Source: Ferrovibrio sp. (lineage in GTDB: Bacteria; Pseudomonadota; Alphaproteobacteria; Ferrovibrionales; Ferrovibrionaceae). Taken from it: a DNA stretch of 64,000 bases. The stretch spans positions 1 through 64,000 of the forward strand of contig NZ_JAHBYG010000006.1 in the NCBI RefSeq assembly GCF_019636075.1. Direction: 5' to 3'. The notes under the pieces were generated by a model that saw nothing but the letters and a program-made list of their open reading frames with translations, did no database searches and was not told the origin of the DNA. Of the stretch, positions 1-7,886 are shown piece after piece. The translations under genes and the position numbers were made by a program. Positions within the stretch are counted from its first letter, which is position 1. The number at the start of each line of letters is the position of its first letter.

Positions 1-199
1 ACATCAACTCGGACCACTTCAATGGGGGGAGATCAACGTGCTGTTCTCCACCGGTCCGAATACCGAGCTCGGCGGAGACAACGATACGCCCTGCCATCTC
101 GACATGCCGTTGCGCGGCTGCAGCCTGTTTCTCGATGGCCAGCAGGTGCTGAAGGATGGCGAGGTGTTGATCCCGGAAATGCGCGCCCCCGGTCGCTGA
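1..199 (+). CDS. nicX: C-terminal end of a NicX-like 2,5-dihydroxypyridine 5,6-dioxygenase (5' end outside window)
   Basis: Only the last 65 codons are present, open from base 2 to a TGA at 197-199. The visible part carries a GPNTELGG stretch, a CHLD motif that fits the His-x-Asp iron ligands of the NicX/M29-type fold, and a closing L-D-G-Q-x-V-x-x-G-E segment. NicX opens the ring of 2,5-dihydroxypyridine to N-formylmaleamate with a mononuclear iron. The assignment is strengthened by the next gene, which matches the enzyme for the following step and starts 31 bases later. An M29 aminopeptidase-like protein is the alternative, since most of the protein is not visible. Confidence 0.72.
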   Translation, partial: HQLGPLQWGEINVLFSTGPNTELGGDNDTPCHLDMPLRGCSLFLDGQQVLKDGEVLIPEMRAPGR

Positions 200-229
200 C
201 GCGGGTTATTGCTGAAGGAGCGGGTTTAT

Positions 230-1039
230 ATGTCTGCTGATAACACATTCCTGTATGGCGCTCATCAGCGCGCCAATGGCATTCGCCAGCATTATCTGCG
301 GTTTGGCGGCTCCGGTATGCCGTTGGTTCTGGTGCCCGGCATCACCAGCCCGGCTGCGATGTGGGGTTTTGTTGCCCGTCGGCTTGGCCGGCATTACGAT
401 ACCTATGTAATGGATGTGCGCGGGCGCGGCCTGTCTGAAAGCGGAGCGCATCTCGATTATGGCCTCGATGCCTGTGCCGCCGATGTGGCGGGCTTTGCCG
501 CCGCGATGAAGTTCGACCGTTTCGTGCTGATGGGCCATTCCATGGGGGCGCGCATCATTCTGCGTGCCGCACGCCATGCCGCCATGCCGCTCGAACATCT
601 GGTGTTGCTCGATCCGCCGGTCAGCGGGCCTGGTCGCCGGCCTTATCCGATGCCGCTGCAACCTTATCTTGATCTGCTGCGCCACGCCGAGCAGGGCAAT
701 GCCTATGATGTACTACAGGGCAAAACCAGCTGGCCAGAGGAACTGGTAAGGCTGCGTGCGGAATGGGTGCATACCTGCGACGAGCGTGCCATCGTGGAAA
801 CCCATCGCAGTTTCCATGAGGATGATGTGCATGCCGACCTGCCGCATATCCGTTGCCCGACCGCGTTGATGGTGGCAAGCCGCGGCGATGTGATCCGTTC
901 CGAAGATGAAACGGAAATACAGCGCTTGCTGCCGGGGATTGCCATTGCTCGGGTGCCTGATGCGGGCCATATGATTCCGTTCGAAAATTACGACGGCTTC
1001 TTCACGGCGCTTGGCGATCTGCTCAAGAAGGCGATCTAG
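230..1039 (+). CDS. nicD: N-formylmaleamate deformylase, alpha/beta hydrolase (NicD-like)
   Basis: This 269-residue alpha/beta hydrolase should release formate from N-formylmaleamate to give maleamate in the cytoplasmic nicotinate pathway. It closely follows the NicD sequence I know from Pseudomonas: ANGIRQHYLRFGG at the start, VPGITSPA, DVRGRGLS, a GHSMGAR nucleophile elbow with Ser near residue 103, LVDPPVSGPGRR-like text (here LLDPPVSGPGRR), and GHMIP carrying the catalytic His. The ATG at 230 is preferred over an in-frame TTG at 209 because AAGGAG lies nine bases upstream. It is probably cotranscribed with the nicX end. Downstream steps (maleamate amidase, maleate isomerase) are not in the window. 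Confidence 0.88.
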   Translation: MSADNTFLYGAHQRANGIRQHYLRFGGSGMPLVLVPGITSPAAMWGFVARRLGRHYDTYVMDVRGRGLSESGAHLDYGLDACAADVAGFAAAMKFDRFVLMGHSMGARIILRAARHAAMPLEHLVLLDPPVSGPGRRPYPMPLQPYLDLLRHAEQGNAYDVLQGKTSWPEELVRLRAEWVHTCDERAIVETHRSFHEDDVHADLPHIRCPTALMVASRGDVIRSEDETEIQRLLPGIAIARVPDAGHMIPFENYDGFFTALGDLLKKAI

Positions 1040-1076
1040 CCCTTCAACCAGCGCACTTTGTTCATTGTCATCGATA

Positions 1077-1109
1077 AAAAGCCCCGGAAGTTCTGCTTCC
1101 GGGGCTTTT
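1077..1109. terminator. Strong bidirectional intrinsic terminator after nicD
   Basis: Perfect inverted repeat with 14-base arms (AAAAGCCCCGGAAG and CTTCCGGGGCTTTT) and a TTCTG loop, 37 bases after the nicD stop. The A-tract and T-tract flanks let it work in both directions. It insulates the nicotinate genes from the IclR cluster that follows. Confidence 0.9.
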
Positions 1110-1208
1110 GCATGCGTCTTGTGCTCTAGTCGGCGGAAATCTCGAAGCGATTTTTCAGCTTACTTCTTTGATAAATATATTATTAAATTTAAATAATTAT
1201 AAATTATA

Positions 1209-1232
1209 TTCCGCATTGCGGAACTAAGTTCC
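1209..1232. promoter_or_regulatory. Overlapping palindromes, candidate IclR operator
   Basis: Two perfect inverted repeats share a half-site: TTCCGC-ATT-GCGGAA (1209-1223) and GGAAC-TAA-GTTCC (1220-1232). They sit 56 bases before the iclR start, just after a very AT-rich stretch (about 1165-1210) in an otherwise GC-rich window, which probably contains the promoter. Spacing and symmetry fit a dimeric IclR regulator controlling itself and the genes behind it. This is inference from position and sequence only. Confidence 0.5.
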
Positions 1233-1288
1233 ATTTTATTTGCGGGTCGATTGCCGGCCCTCTAGCATCCAGCACAGGAGAAACGCCC

Positions 1289-2143
1289 ATGAACACCAAC
1301 CAGCGCGCACGCCATCTAAGGCTGCCCGAAGCGACGGCTGAGGATGAAGCCGGTGCGGCGGATCGTCAGTTCGTCGCTGCCCTGGGCCGTGGTCTCGATA
1401 TTCTGCGGTGTTTCGATGAGGGCGATGCAGAACTCGGCAACCAAGATTTCGTGCAGCGTACGGGCCTTCCAAAGGCCACGGTATCGCGGCTGACCTATAC
1501 CCTGGCTCGCCTCGGTTTCCTCACCTATGTGGAACGCAGCGGCCGTTACACCATCGGTGCCGGCGTGGTTGCCCTGGCGCGCACCATGTTGAACAACCTG
1601 GATATCCGACAGCTCGCCCGCCCTCAGATGCTGGAATTGGCCGAGCGTTTCGGCGCCGTGTGCTGCATGGCGGCGCGGGATCGTAATCATATCGTGTTCA
1701 TCGAAATGGCGCGCAGTTCGTCTGCGATCACGCTTTCCACCGATGTCGGCTCGCGTGTGCCGATCGAAAGCACGGCACTGGGTCGTGCCTATCTTGCCGT
1801 CATGCCCGCCGATGAGCGAACGGCCTTGCTGGCCGATTTGAAGCAGGCGCGCGGCAAGGATTGGCCGGCGGCGAAAGCTGCGATCGCGCAGGGGCAGGAG
1901 CAATTCCGCCGTCAGGGTTTCGTGGTGTCGCTGCAATCCTGGCAGCGCGATGTGAATGCCGTGGCGGTGCCGCTGGTGATGCCCAATGGCAGCGGCATCT
2001 ACAGTTTCATGTGCGGCGGGCCGTCTTTCCTGATCAAGCAGGCGGCGCTGGAAAACGAGATCGGACCGGCTCTGCGGCAGATGGTTTATCGGCTGGAAGT
2101 CGGTATCGGCGGACGGCGCGGCGTGCATCGCCTGCGCGATTGA
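1289..2143 (+). CDS. IclR-family transcriptional regulator
   Basis: The 284-residue protein has the IclR layout: an N-terminal winged helix-turn-helix (about residues 28-95, with GLPKATVSRLTYTLARLGFL as recognition region) and a C-terminal effector-binding domain ending in a LEVGIGGRRG tail. AGGAG precedes the ATG. It is the first gene of a tight same-strand run (next start 23 bases after its stop), so it is likely the local regulator responding to an aromatic or related acid, as PcaR/PobR-type relatives do. The overlapping palindromes at 1209-1232 are its likely operator. The effector cannot be told from sequence. Confidence 0.88.
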   Translation: MNTNQRARHLRLPEATAEDEAGAADRQFVAALGRGLDILRCFDEGDAELGNQDFVQRTGLPKATVSRLTYTLARLGFLTYVERSGRYTIGAGVVALARTMLNNLDIRQLARPQMLELAERFGAVCCMAARDRNHIVFIEMARSSSAITLSTDVGSRVPIESTALGRAYLAVMPADERTALLADLKQARGKDWPAAKAAIAQGQEQFRRQGFVVSLQSWQRDVNAVAVPLVMPNGSGIYSFMCGGPSFLIKQAALENEIGPALRQMVYRLEVGIGGRRGVHRLRD

Positions 2144-2166
2144 AAAGTATAGAACGGAGGGGTGGG

Positions 2167-2955
2167 ATGGCCGAACGATTGGCGGATTATATGGCGACGG
2201 GCGATGGCCCGGTTACGGTATTCCTGTTGCATGGCGGTTATGGCGCGAAGGAATACTGGCGGCCCGAAATCGCAGCGCTTGCCCAGGCCGGCTATCGCGT
2301 GATTGCGTGGGACGCGCCCGGCTACGGCCTCAGTCCCCTGCCCGAAGGCACATACAGCATCGAGCGATTGGCCGATGCGGCTGCGCAATTGATCCGTGCA
2401 CGCGGCAGCAAGTGCAATGTGGTTTTCGGCCACAGCATGGGCGGCCTGATCGCACCGAAACTGGCGGCTGCCTATCCGGATCTGGTGCAGGGGATGGTGC
2501 TGTCGGCCACCATGGCTTCGCTGGCTCAGGGCGGTGCGAATTTCAAGGACGACTTCATGAAGAAGCGTCTCGATCCGATCAACATGGGGGCCACCCTGGC
2601 CGATGCGGCAATCCCGCTGGTGCGCTCCATGATGGCGCCGGGTTCGAGCGGGCCGCTGGTGGATTTGATCGTGGAAACCGCGGCGGGTACGCCATCGGCC
2701 ACGTTCCGTGCCGCGCTGCAGGCCATTGCCAGTTATGACGGCACGCCGGTTCTGGCGCAGGTGAAGGCGCCGACTTTGTGCATCGCCGGCGAGCATGATC
2801 CGGTCGGTTCGCCGGCCAACATGCAGAAGTTGGCCGACATGATCAAGGATGCGGAATTCGCCGCCATCGCTGGTGCCGGCCATTATGCCTGGGCGGAAAA
2901 ACCGGATGCATTCAATAAAGCCCTGTTCGATTTTCTCAAACGCCGCGTGGCGTGA
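2167..2955 (+). CDS. Alpha/beta hydrolase
   Basis: A 262-residue cytoplasmic alpha/beta hydrolase. LLHGGYG forms the oxyanion region, GHSMGG near residue 84 holds the nucleophile Ser, GEHDPVG the acid Asp and GAGHYAW the catalytic His, so the triad is complete. CGGAGGGG lies directly before the ATG at 2167. The size and fold are shared by ester, lactone and C-C bond hydrolases such as enol-lactone hydrolases (PcaD) and meta-cleavage product hydrolases. Its place between an IclR regulator and a dioxygenase suggests a role on a cleavage product. Substrate unknown. Confidence 0.85.
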   Translation: MAERLADYMATGDGPVTVFLLHGGYGAKEYWRPEIAALAQAGYRVIAWDAPGYGLSPLPEGTYSIERLADAAAQLIRARGSKCNVVFGHSMGGLIAPKLAAAYPDLVQGMVLSATMASLAQGGANFKDDFMKKRLDPINMGATLADAAIPLVRSMMAPGSSGPLVDLIVETAAGTPSATFRAALQAIASYDGTPVLAQVKAPTLCIAGEHDPVGSPANMQKLADMIKDAEFAAIAGAGHYAWAEKPDAFNKALFDFLKRRVA

Positions 2956-2973
2956 GCAAGCGAGGAGAAAGCC

Positions 2974-4461
2974 ATGCTGAACGTCGATGCGGAAATCAAC
3001 CTTACGCTCCGCCCGGATACCGACAATCCTTTCCTGCTGGGGCCGTTTCAGCCGAACAGCAAGGAATATACCGCCGATTCCGACAGCCTGAAGGTAATCG
3101 GCGAGATACCGAAGGATCTGCACGGCATCTATGTGCGCAACACGCATAACCAGGTGCATGAGCCGATGGGCACGTATCATCCCTTCGATGGCGACGGCAT
3201 GCTGCATGCCATGCGCTTCGAAAATGGCCGTGCGGTCTATCGCAATCGTTTCGTGCGCACCACCGGTTTCTATGCCGAGCAGGCGGCCGGTCGTTCGCTC
3301 TGGCCGGGCTTGCTGCAGCCGCATCTGGGCTCGTTGCGCGGCTGGGGCGCGATGCATTCCATGAAGGATAATGCCGGCACCGATGTGATCTGCCATGCAG
3401 GCAAGTTACTGGCTTCGATGTCGCAAGGCAGCGAACCCTGGCGGCTCGATCCGATCACGCTGGAAACCCTCGGTCCCGATCCGGCCTGGACCCGCAAGGT
3501 GCCAGATGGGCTTTCCTCGCATTACAAGGTGGATCCGGAAACCGGCGAGATGATGTTCTTCAACTATCCGGAACATTGGCCCTACATGCATTACGGCGTG
3601 ATCGACCGCGAAAACCGCCTGGTGCATTACACGGCGGTGGAACTGCCCGGCGCACGCTGGCCGCATGATCTCGGCATCACCCGCAACTACACCATCCTGC
3701 ATGACTTGCCGCTGTATTTTGATCCGGAGGGGTTGAAGCAGGGCCAGCATAACCTGGTGTTCAACCGCGATCAGGCGGCGCGTTTCGGCGTCATTCCGCG
3801 CCATGGCGATGGTAAAACAGTCCGTTGGTTCGAGGCTTCGCCCTGTTTCATCCTGCACCTCACCAATTGCTATGAAGAAGGCGATGAAGTGGTGATGGAT
3901 GGCTGCATCATGCCGGATTTCAAGAAGCCGCCTGTGGGGGCGACGGAGAATGTCTACGAGCGCATCCGCGCGAATCTGGACAAGCATAACAACCCGACCA
4001 AGATGCATCGCTGGCGTTTCAACCTGAAAACCGGGCAGACCCGCGAGCAGTATCTGGATGACGAGATCACGGAATTTCCGGTTTGCAGCAACGATTTCGT
4101 CGGCCGGCCTTACCGCTACAGCTACAATGTTCTCTACAAGAAGGGCGATTGGTTGTTTTCCGGCTTGAAGCGTTTCGACTTGCAGACCGGGCAGACCCAG
4201 CGCCATGAATATGGCGAAGGCCGCTATGGCAGCGAGCCGCAGGTGGCGCGTCGCATCGGCGCCAAGGCGGAGGATGATGGTTATCTCATCACTTTCGTTG
4301 CCGATATGAAGGAAAACACCTCTGAATGCCTGATCCTGGATGCAGCCAATATAGATGCCGCGCCGGTTGCGCGCATTCTGCTGCCCGAGCGGATCAGCAT
4401 CGGCACCCATGCCTGCTGGGTGGAAGGCGAGCGCATCCATGGCGAACGCAGCGTCGCCTGA
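2974..4461 (+). CDS. Carotenoid oxygenase / stilbene-cleaving dioxygenase family protein
   Basis: The 495-residue protein belongs to the RPE65/carotenoid cleavage oxygenase family, seven-bladed propellers with a non-heme Fe(II) held by four His, cleaving C=C bonds with O2 to two carbonyl products. The usual N-terminal GIYVRN and HPFDGDGMLH motifs are present, and the four His can be placed near residues 182 (SSHYKVDPETG), 230 (HDLGITRNY), 294 (FILHLTNCYEEGD) and 478 (GTHACW). No signal peptide is visible. Bacterial members cleave carotenoids or lignin-derived stilbenes; the catabolic neighbours favour a stilbene-like or other aromatic alkene, by inference only. Confidence 0.88.
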   Translation: MLNVDAEINLTLRPDTDNPFLLGPFQPNSKEYTADSDSLKVIGEIPKDLHGIYVRNTHNQVHEPMGTYHPFDGDGMLHAMRFENGRAVYRNRFVRTTGFYAEQAAGRSLWPGLLQPHLGSLRGWGAMHSMKDNAGTDVICHAGKLLASMSQGSEPWRLDPITLETLGPDPAWTRKVPDGLSSHYKVDPETGEMMFFNYPEHWPYMHYGVIDRENRLVHYTAVELPGARWPHDLGITRNYTILHDLPLYFDPEGLKQGQHNLVFNRDQAARFGVIPRHGDGKTVRWFEASPCFILHLTNCYEEGDEVVMDGCIMPDFKKPPVGATENVYERIRANLDKHNNPTKMHRWRFNLKTGQTREQYLDDEITEFPVCSNDFVGRPYRYSYNVLYKKGDWLFSGLKRFDLQTGQTQRHEYGEGRYGSEPQVARRIGAKAEDDGYLITFVADMKENTSECLILDAANIDAAPVARILLPERISIGTHACWVEGERIHGERSVA

Positions 4462-4471
4462 GGCTTGATGC

Positions 4472-5182
4472 ATGGCTGATCTGGTTCTGTTGCCCGGCGT
4501 AAACAACACCGCCGAGACATTCCATGCGGTGATTGCGGCGTTGCCCGCGAACATACGCGGCCTTGCGCTGGACTGCCCGCCGCTGGAAAGCGTGGAGGCC
4601 ATTGCCGATGCATTGCTGCCCGGTTTGCCCGCGCGGTTCTATCTCGGCGGTTTCTCCTTCGGCGGTTATGTCGCTCTGGCGATGTTGGAACGCGCTCCCG
4701 AACGCGTGCTCGGCATAGCCATGATCGCCTCGGCCTCCTTCGCGGATACGCCCGAGCAGCGGCCGGCGCGCGAGGCCGCCATTGCGGCTGCGCAGCGGGG
4801 TGAGCATCTGAAGCTGGTGGCAGGCCAGGGCGCGGTGGTGATGCATCCGAAAGCCGCTGCCGATGCCGCTCTGGTGGAATTGCGCATGAAACTGGCTGCC
4901 GATTATGGCGCCCAGCGTCTTATCGCTCATGCCCGGGCGATGATGGCGCGGCCGGATCGTACCGCATTGCTGACGAATTCCGGCAGGTCTGTATTGCTGG
5001 CGGCGGCGCGGGAGGATCGGGTGGTGCCGCCGGCTTTGATGCAAAAAATGGCCGATGCCGCACCTCATGCCGTATTCGAAACCATCGCGGAATCGGGGCA
5101 TCTATTGCCGCTGGAACAGCCCGCGCTGCTGGCGGCTAGCCTGGCACGCTGGATCGGCGCGGCGGAAGGCCGGAATAGCTGA
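4472..5182 (+). CDS. Second alpha/beta hydrolase of the IclR cluster
   Basis: A 236-residue compact alpha/beta hydrolase with LLPGVNNT at the start, a GFSFGGY nucleophile elbow near residue 69, and a GHLLPLE segment carrying the His. The first two strands are short and no large lid is visible, so it resembles small esterases of the BioH/RutD type more than the hydrolase at 2167. It follows the dioxygenase gene by ten bases and is surely cotranscribed. Having two different hydrolases around one C=C-cleaving enzyme suggests successive steps of one pathway. Substrate unknown. Confidence 0.8.
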   Translation: MADLVLLPGVNNTAETFHAVIAALPANIRGLALDCPPLESVEAIADALLPGLPARFYLGGFSFGGYVALAMLERAPERVLGIAMIASASFADTPEQRPAREAAIAAAQRGEHLKLVAGQGAVVMHPKAAADAALVELRMKLAADYGAQRLIAHARAMMARPDRTALLTNSGRSVLLAAAREDRVVPPALMQKMADAAPHAVFETIAESGHLLPLEQPALLAASLARWIGAAEGRNS

Positions 5183-5251
5183 AGGCGCCAGTTTGCATTC
5201 CACAGCTTGCATTCGATTGAGTGAGTTAAAAAACATAAAGCGGAGGAAAAC

Positions 5252-6217
5252 ATGTCCAAAACAATGCTTGCGCTCGCCCTGGGCGCGGTATTCGCACTGA
5301 CGGCAGGCACCGGTCAGGCGCAGAACGATTGGCCGAACAAGCCGATCACCATGATCGTGCCATATCCCGCAGGCGGTTTTGCCGATAGCGTTACCCGGGC
5401 CGCCTCGGCGGAGGCGGCGCAGATCCTGAAGCAGCCTATCGTGGTGGATAACAAGCCGGGTGCCGCCGGTCGTATCGGCACCGATGCGATCACCCGCGCC
5501 GCGCCGGATGGCTACACCATCGGTATCGCGGTGCCGGCCACGCTGTCGCTGCTGCCGCTGATCGACAAGCGCTATGAGAATCTGTCGAAGCAATACACGC
5601 CGATCACCATCGCCGTGCGCACCTATTCGGCGCTGGCGGTGAATCCCGATAAGGTGTCGGCCAAGACCTTCAAGGAATTCGCCGCGCTGGTGAAGCAGAA
5701 GCAGCTCAGCTACGGCTCGGCCGGCATCGGCACCAGCTATCACCTTTGGGTGGAAAGCATTCTGAACCAGTTGGGCGCCGAAGCGGTTCATGTGCCGTAT
5801 CGCGGCGAGGCGCCGGGCGTGGCCGATCTGGTGGCGGGCCATGTCGATTTCATGATGATCAGCGGCGCTTCCAAGTCGCTGATGGAAAGCGGCAAACTGC
5901 GTGTGCTGGCCACCACGGGTCCGGTGCGCTGGTCGGTCTATCCCGATGTGCCGACCTTGAAGGAGGCCGGGCTGGACCAGTTTTCCGCCATCGGCTGGCT
6001 CAGTTTCATCGCGCCGCCGGGGCTGCCCAAGCCGCTTCAGGATAAGCTGAATGCGGCCTATGTGCAGGCGTTGAAATCCGAGGCGGTGAGCAAGATGACG
6101 GTCAGCCAGGGCTACGAATTGGTAGCCAGCCCGCCGGAGGCCCTGCCGCAAACCGTGGCCGAGGATATGAAGTTGTTTGCTCCGATCTTCGCCAGCGGTC
6201 GCGTCAAATTGGAGTGA
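5252..6217 (+). CDS. Bug/TctC-family periplasmic solute-binding protein
   Basis: The 321-residue protein begins with a Sec signal peptide (about residues 1-23, ending GTGQAQ) and then shows the Bug-family pattern WPNKPITMIVPYPAGG, VVDNKPGAAGRIGT and DVPTLKEAG. Bug proteins bind carboxylates, often aromatic acids, and in some cases serve tripartite tricarboxylate transporters. No TctA/TctB membrane genes are in the window, so it is an orphan receptor here. GGAGG precedes the ATG. It lies 69 bases after the hydrolase gene and probably supplies or senses the cluster substrate. Confidence 0.9.
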   Translation: MSKTMLALALGAVFALTAGTGQAQNDWPNKPITMIVPYPAGGFADSVTRAASAEAAQILKQPIVVDNKPGAAGRIGTDAITRAAPDGYTIGIAVPATLSLLPLIDKRYENLSKQYTPITIAVRTYSALAVNPDKVSAKTFKEFAALVKQKQLSYGSAGIGTSYHLWVESILNQLGAEAVHVPYRGEAPGVADLVAGHVDFMMISGASKSLMESGKLRVLATTGPVRWSVYPDVPTLKEAGLDQFSAIGWLSFIAPPGLPKPLQDKLNAAYVQALKSEAVSKMTVSQGYELVASPPEALPQTVAEDMKLFAPIFASGRVKLE

Positions 6218-6231
6218 GGCTGCGAAATGGG

Positions 6232-6259
6232 TTCCGAGATCGGGAAACCGGTCTCGGAA
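6232..6259 (+). other. Stem-loop with GAAA tetraloop between the Bug and AhpD-like genes
   Basis: TTCCGAGATCGG, GAAA, CCGGTCTCGGAA: a 12-pair stem with one T-G wobble closed by a GNRA-type loop, starting 15 bases after the Bug stop codon. No T-run follows, so it looks like an mRNA-protecting or processing hairpin between two operon genes and not like a terminator. It fits Bug-protein genes needing more transcript than their neighbours. Confidence 0.45.
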
Positions 6260-6379
6260 TCGCGGTTCTTGAAGAAAAATGCCGGCGGCCTTGAAAATCT
6301 TCGGCTGTTTCTTGGTTTCCTGTCACAGCGGGGCTGTCAGGCTCGTCTAGCTGTCATGGTGTTTAAAAAGGAGAAAGCC

Positions 6380-6841
6380 ATGACCCCTCGCATGACCGAT
6401 CATTTCAAGCGCGCGGCCCCCGGCTACAAGGCGTTGCTGGGATTCGAGATGGCGCTGAAGGAAAGCCCGCTGGAGCATACGCTGCTGCATCTGATCAAGC
6501 TGCGCGCTTCGCAGATCAACGGCTGCGCCTTCTGCCTGCAGATGCATGCCGCCGAGGCGCTGAAGGATGGCGAGACGCAATTGCGCCTGCATCTGCTGGC
6601 CGGCTGGCGCGACAGCACATTGTATTCGGCGCGCGAGCGGGCGGCGCTGGGCTGGACCGAAGCGCTTACCCTGGTGGCACAAACCCATGCGCCGGAAGCC
6701 GACTGGCAGGCGGTTTCGGCCGAATTCAACGCCGATGAACTAGCCTGGCTGTCTTATGCCATCGGCATGATCAATCTCTGGAATCGCGTGCAGGTGGGCT
6801 TCCGCGCCCCGCATGGCATGGATATGCCCAAGGAGCGTTGA
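6380..6841 (+). CDS. Carboxymuconolactone decarboxylase / AhpD-like protein
   Basis: A 153-residue all-helical protein of the CMD/AhpD superfamily. NGCAFCLQMH near residues 46-56 gives the CxxC plus downstream His of AhpD-type peroxidases, so this is the redox-active branch and not the pathway decarboxylase, which lacks the cysteine pair. The ATG at 6380 has AAGGAG upstream; the open frame runs in from 6227 but that part overlaps the stem-loop and looks non-coding. It may protect against peroxides made by the oxygenase chemistry of the cluster. It ends 18 bases from a convergent LysR gene. Confidence 0.83.
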   Translation: MTPRMTDHFKRAAPGYKALLGFEMALKESPLEHTLLHLIKLRASQINGCAFCLQMHAAEALKDGETQLRLHLLAGWRDSTLYSARERAALGWTEALTLVAQTHAPEADWQAVSAEFNADELAWLSYAIGMINLWNRVQVGFRAPHGMDMPKER

Positions 6842-6859
6842 TGGCAGAGCGTTGCTGCC

Positions 6860-7765
6860 TCAGCCTGGATGCAGGAATTGCTGCAGGCGCGGCACCATGA
6901 AATCCAGAAACGCCCGCACTCGCTGGGGCAGATGCGGTCCGCCCAGATAAACCGCGTGGATTTCCTCTTCGTCGTTTTCCACCGCATCGCCTAGCACTTC
7001 CACGAGTTGACCGGCGGCCAGGTCGTCGCGGATATGATATTCCGCCAGCCTGGCCAGTCCGGCGCCGGCCAGCGCCAGTTGGCGCACCGTTTCGCCGTTA
7101 TTGGCCAGCAGCAGGCTGTTGACGCTGCGCTCGACCGCGCGGCCGTTTTCACGCAATGGCCAGACCGGGGCAATGCGGCGGAAATTGAAGCTCAGGCAAA
7201 TATGCCGTGCCAGCTCGTTCGCCGTTTTCGGAATACCATGGCGGGCCAGATAGGCGGGCGAGGCCACGATATGCCGACGCGGCACACCAATCCGCCGCGC
7301 CATCATGCCCGAAGATGGCAACCGGCCGGAGCGGAAGGCGATATCGGTGCGGTCGAGATACAAATCCACCACTTCATCGGATAGCGACAGGTCTACCGCG
7401 ATATTCGGGTAGGCCTGCCAGAAGGCCGGCAGCAAAGGCTCCAGGCCATGCATGCCGAACGGCACCGAGGAATTGATCCGGATGATGCCGCCGGTGGCTG
7501 TTGCACCCTGCGATACCGCGCGTTCGATCTCATCCAGTTCCCCCAACAGGGCCTGGCTGCGCTCATAGTAAATCTGGCCTTCGGCAGTGAGCGAAAGGCG
7601 GCGGGTGGAGCGTTCCAGCAATCGCACCCCCAGCCGGGTTTCGATACGGGCGATCAACTTGCTGATGGTGGAGGGCGTCATGCGCAGCAGGCGAGCGGCT
7701 TCGGAAAAGCTGCCGGCTTCCACCACCCGCAAAAACACCTGCATTTCGCCGGTACGGTTATCCAT
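6860..7765 (-). CDS. LysR-family transcriptional regulator
   Basis: A 301-residue LysR protein with an N-terminal helix-turn-helix (residues 1-60, GSFSEAARLLRMTPSTISKLIARIE region) and a C-terminal substrate-binding domain. SLTAEGQIYYERSQALLGELDE and the GLEPLLP region are typical of the large AaeR/CrgA-like branch. It is divergent from an MFS transporter gene 121 bases away with a TGTGA-N7-TCACA palindrome between them, the usual arrangement of a LysR regulator with its target exporter. The effector is unknown. Confidence 0.9.
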   Translation of the reverse strand: MDNRTGEMQVFLRVVEAGSFSEAARLLRMTPSTISKLIARIETRLGVRLLERSTRRLSLTAEGQIYYERSQALLGELDEIERAVSQGATATGGIIRINSSVPFGMHGLEPLLPAFWQAYPNIAVDLSLSDEVVDLYLDRTDIAFRSGRLPSSGMMARRIGVPRRHIVASPAYLARHGIPKTANELARHICLSFNFRRIAPVWPLRENGRAVERSVNSLLLANNGETVRQLALAGAGLARLAEYHIRDDLAAGQLVEVLGDAVENDEEEIHAVYLGGPHLPQRVRAFLDFMVPRLQQFLHPG

Positions 7766-7777
7766 GGCGCCCTCATT

Positions 7778-7794
7778 TGTGACTTCATTTCACA
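7778..7794. promoter_or_regulatory. Palindrome in the LysR/MFS divergent promoter
   Basis: TGTGA and TCACA arms are separated by seven bases, 13 bases upstream of the lysR ATG and about 92 upstream of the MFS ATG. It has the T-N11-A spacing expected for LysR binding. A second, looser repeat (GGATAT ... ATATCC) lies at about 7817-7850. Confidence 0.4.
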
Positions 7795-7886
7795 GATGAT
7801 GTGGCTCCGCGCTGGATATTCAAGCACCATACCGGGGGTTATATCCAGGAATACACAAAAACCTGCCCCTAAAAACGAGCCTTCCC

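Noticed and set aside
6227-6379. Upstream extension of the AhpD-like gene
   Set aside because: It covers a strong stem-loop, lacks a ribosome site, and the internal ATG at 6380 has AAGGAG and the normal family length.
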